From contig NMOS02000001.1 in the NCBI GenBank assembly GCA_002290645.2, forward strand, positions 85,895 to 149,894: 64,000 bases of DNA, read 5' to 3'. Below, piece by piece: positions 63,453-64,000 of the stretch (its first letter is position 1; every line of letters begins with the position of its first letter). Source of the stretch: Candidatus Aquirickettsiella gammari (GTDB taxonomy: Bacteria; Pseudomonadota; Gammaproteobacteria; Diplorickettsiales; Diplorickettsiaceae). The position numbers and the translations under genes were made by a program. The notes beneath the pieces were generated by a model. That model was not told where the DNA came from, ran no database searches, and saw nothing but the letters and a program-made list of their open reading frames with translations.

Positions 63453-63544
63453 GGAGAGATGGCCGAGTGGCTGAAGGCGCTCCCCTGCTAAGGGAGTATG
63501 GGGCTTATACTCCATCGAGGGTTCGAATCCCTCTCTCTCCGCCA
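63453..63544 (+). tRNA. tRNA-Ser(GCT)
   Basis: A 92-nt class II tRNA with acceptor GGAGAGA/TCTCTCC, anticodon loop CTGCTAA in the stem CTCCC/GGGAG giving GCT, long variable arm with TATGGGG and CTCCAT-type pairing, T arm GGGTTCGAATCCC and encoded CCA. Confidence 0.97.
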
Positions 63545-63749
63545 TGTAACAAACATTTTTTGGATGCTACCTAGGCAGATTTCTTTTTTTCGCGATTTTA
63601 ATTTTTAAGATCAAAACGACTATAGAATTTTATAGTATATTAATTTATTTAAGATTATTTTGCGCGGATTAGGTTTACTTTTCTACTTCTAGATAAAGGC
63701 TAGCTGGATGGACTGTAAACTGTTAGAATGCCGAGCTCTTTTGGATCAT

Positions 63750-63826
63750 GCGCCCGTAGCTCAGCTGGATAGAGTACCAGGCTACGAACTTGGTGGTCGG
63801 GAGTTCGAATCTCTCCGGGCGCACCA
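63750..63826 (+). tRNA. tRNA-Arg(ACG)
   Basis: A 77-nt cloverleaf with acceptor GCGCCCG/CGGGCGC, D arm GCTCAGCTGGATAGAGT, anticodon loop CTACGAA giving ACG (read as ICG after deamination), T arm GAGTTCGAATCTC and encoded CCA. A TAGAAT at 63724-63729 is a possible -10 box. Its 3' end lies 47 nt from the probable end of an insertion sequence. Confidence 0.97.
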
Positions 63827-63873
63827 ATAAAAATCAAAACCAAACATCTTCTAAGCTTCATTGTAAATTTTGC

Positions 63874-63889
63874 GGGTCTTTCCCACTTT
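63874..63889. repeat. Probable terminal repeat of the ISL3-type element
   Basis: GGGTCTTTCCCACTTT lies 10 bp outside the transposase stop codon and starts with the GG(G/C)TCTTT pattern of ISL3-group ends. The opposite end is beyond the window, so the inverted repeat cannot be verified here. Confidence 0.45.
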
Positions 63890-63899
63890 AGGGGGCAGA

Positions 63900-64000
63900 T
63901 TAAGCACATAGAACTTTAACTCTTAAGCGGTAGTTTTCAAAATTTTTAAATCCATAAGCGCGACGTTGAATCAATTTCATTTTACGATGAAACCCTTCTG
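63900..64000 (-). mobile_element. ISL3-family transposase, C-terminal fragment cut by window edge
   Basis: I translated the minus strand from the right edge: EGFHRKMKLIQRRAYGFKNF, then ENYRLRVKVLCA and a TAA stop at 63900-63902. This is the distinctive end of the ISL3 (IS204/IS1001/IS1165) DDE transposase. Only about 33 codons are inside the window, so I cannot say whether the element is intact. It sits just downstream of tRNA-Arg. Confidence 0.8.

Noticed and set aside
63700..63909. 69-residue minus-strand frame containing GEIRTPDHQVRSLVLYPAEL
   Set aside because: It is the complement of tRNA-Arg plus part of the insertion sequence end, another typical false gene.

Overview
The window is a 64 kb stretch of an AT-rich gammaproteobacterial chromosome, made almost entirely of housekeeping genes. 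Several gene orders point to Legionellales: rplM-rpsI-petABC-sspA, tig-clpP-clpX-lon-hupB-tRNA-ppiD, rlmE-ftsH-glmM, algH-ruvX and alaS-lysC-csrA-tRNA-Ser-tRNA-Arg. Protein flavour and low GC suggest a host-associated Coxiellaceae-like bacterium (Rickettsiella/Diplorickettsia type). That placement is inference; there is no rRNA gene here to confirm it.

Layout. 1-4118 (minus): ribosomal proteins L13 and S9, then cytochrome bc1 and SspA, which runs off the left edge. 4299-13666 (plus): hemB, tRNA-Leu, trigger factor, the ClpXP and Lon proteases, HU, tRNA-Val, tRNA-Asp and a shortened PpiD. 13706-16597: ispD, a compact GC-rich chain of palindromes, cysQ and mdh. 17173-23271: ftsK, trxB, mlaA, a Dps ferritin, a glycine-rich RRM protein and comF. 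23433-32024: glmS and glmM (UDP-GlcNAc synthesis) face each other, followed by ftsH, rlmE and two tandem MFS transporters. 32409-38308: tRNA-Leu, ispF, algH, ruvX, murJ, ribF and a large cytosolic-type SGNH/GDSL hydrolase. 38405-44762: fpr, ribH-ribBA-ribD, mpl and a PPi-dependent phosphofructokinase. 44893-50521: a LexA/CI-like repressor lacking its protease residues, an Sfp-type phosphopantetheinyl transferase and pilBCD. 50719-58803: gpsA, a short aconitase, dsbB, yggT, ldcA and gyrB. 59107-64000: alaS, lysC, csrA, two tRNAs and the end of an ISL3-type insertion sequence cut by the right edge.

How the genes work together. Envelope growth (glmS, glmM, mpl, ldcA, murJ, mlaA), protein quality control (tig, clpXP, lon, ftsH, ppiD, dsbB), flavin synthesis (ribD, ribBA, ribH, ribF), isoprenoids (ispD, ispF, not adjacent) and respiration/TCA (petABC, mdh, aconitase) dominate. 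Expected partners are missing at two usual places: folP between ftsH and glmM, and riboflavin synthase (ribE) inside the rib cluster.

I did not find a convincing new defence, secretion or biosynthetic system. The least explained items are the palindromic element at about 14420-14690, the SGNH hydrolase as a possible secreted effector, the catalytically dead S24-type repressor with a nearby operator-like dyad, PpiD without its parvulin domain, and an insertion in ribosomal protein S9. No CRISPR array, rRNA or prophage is visible.
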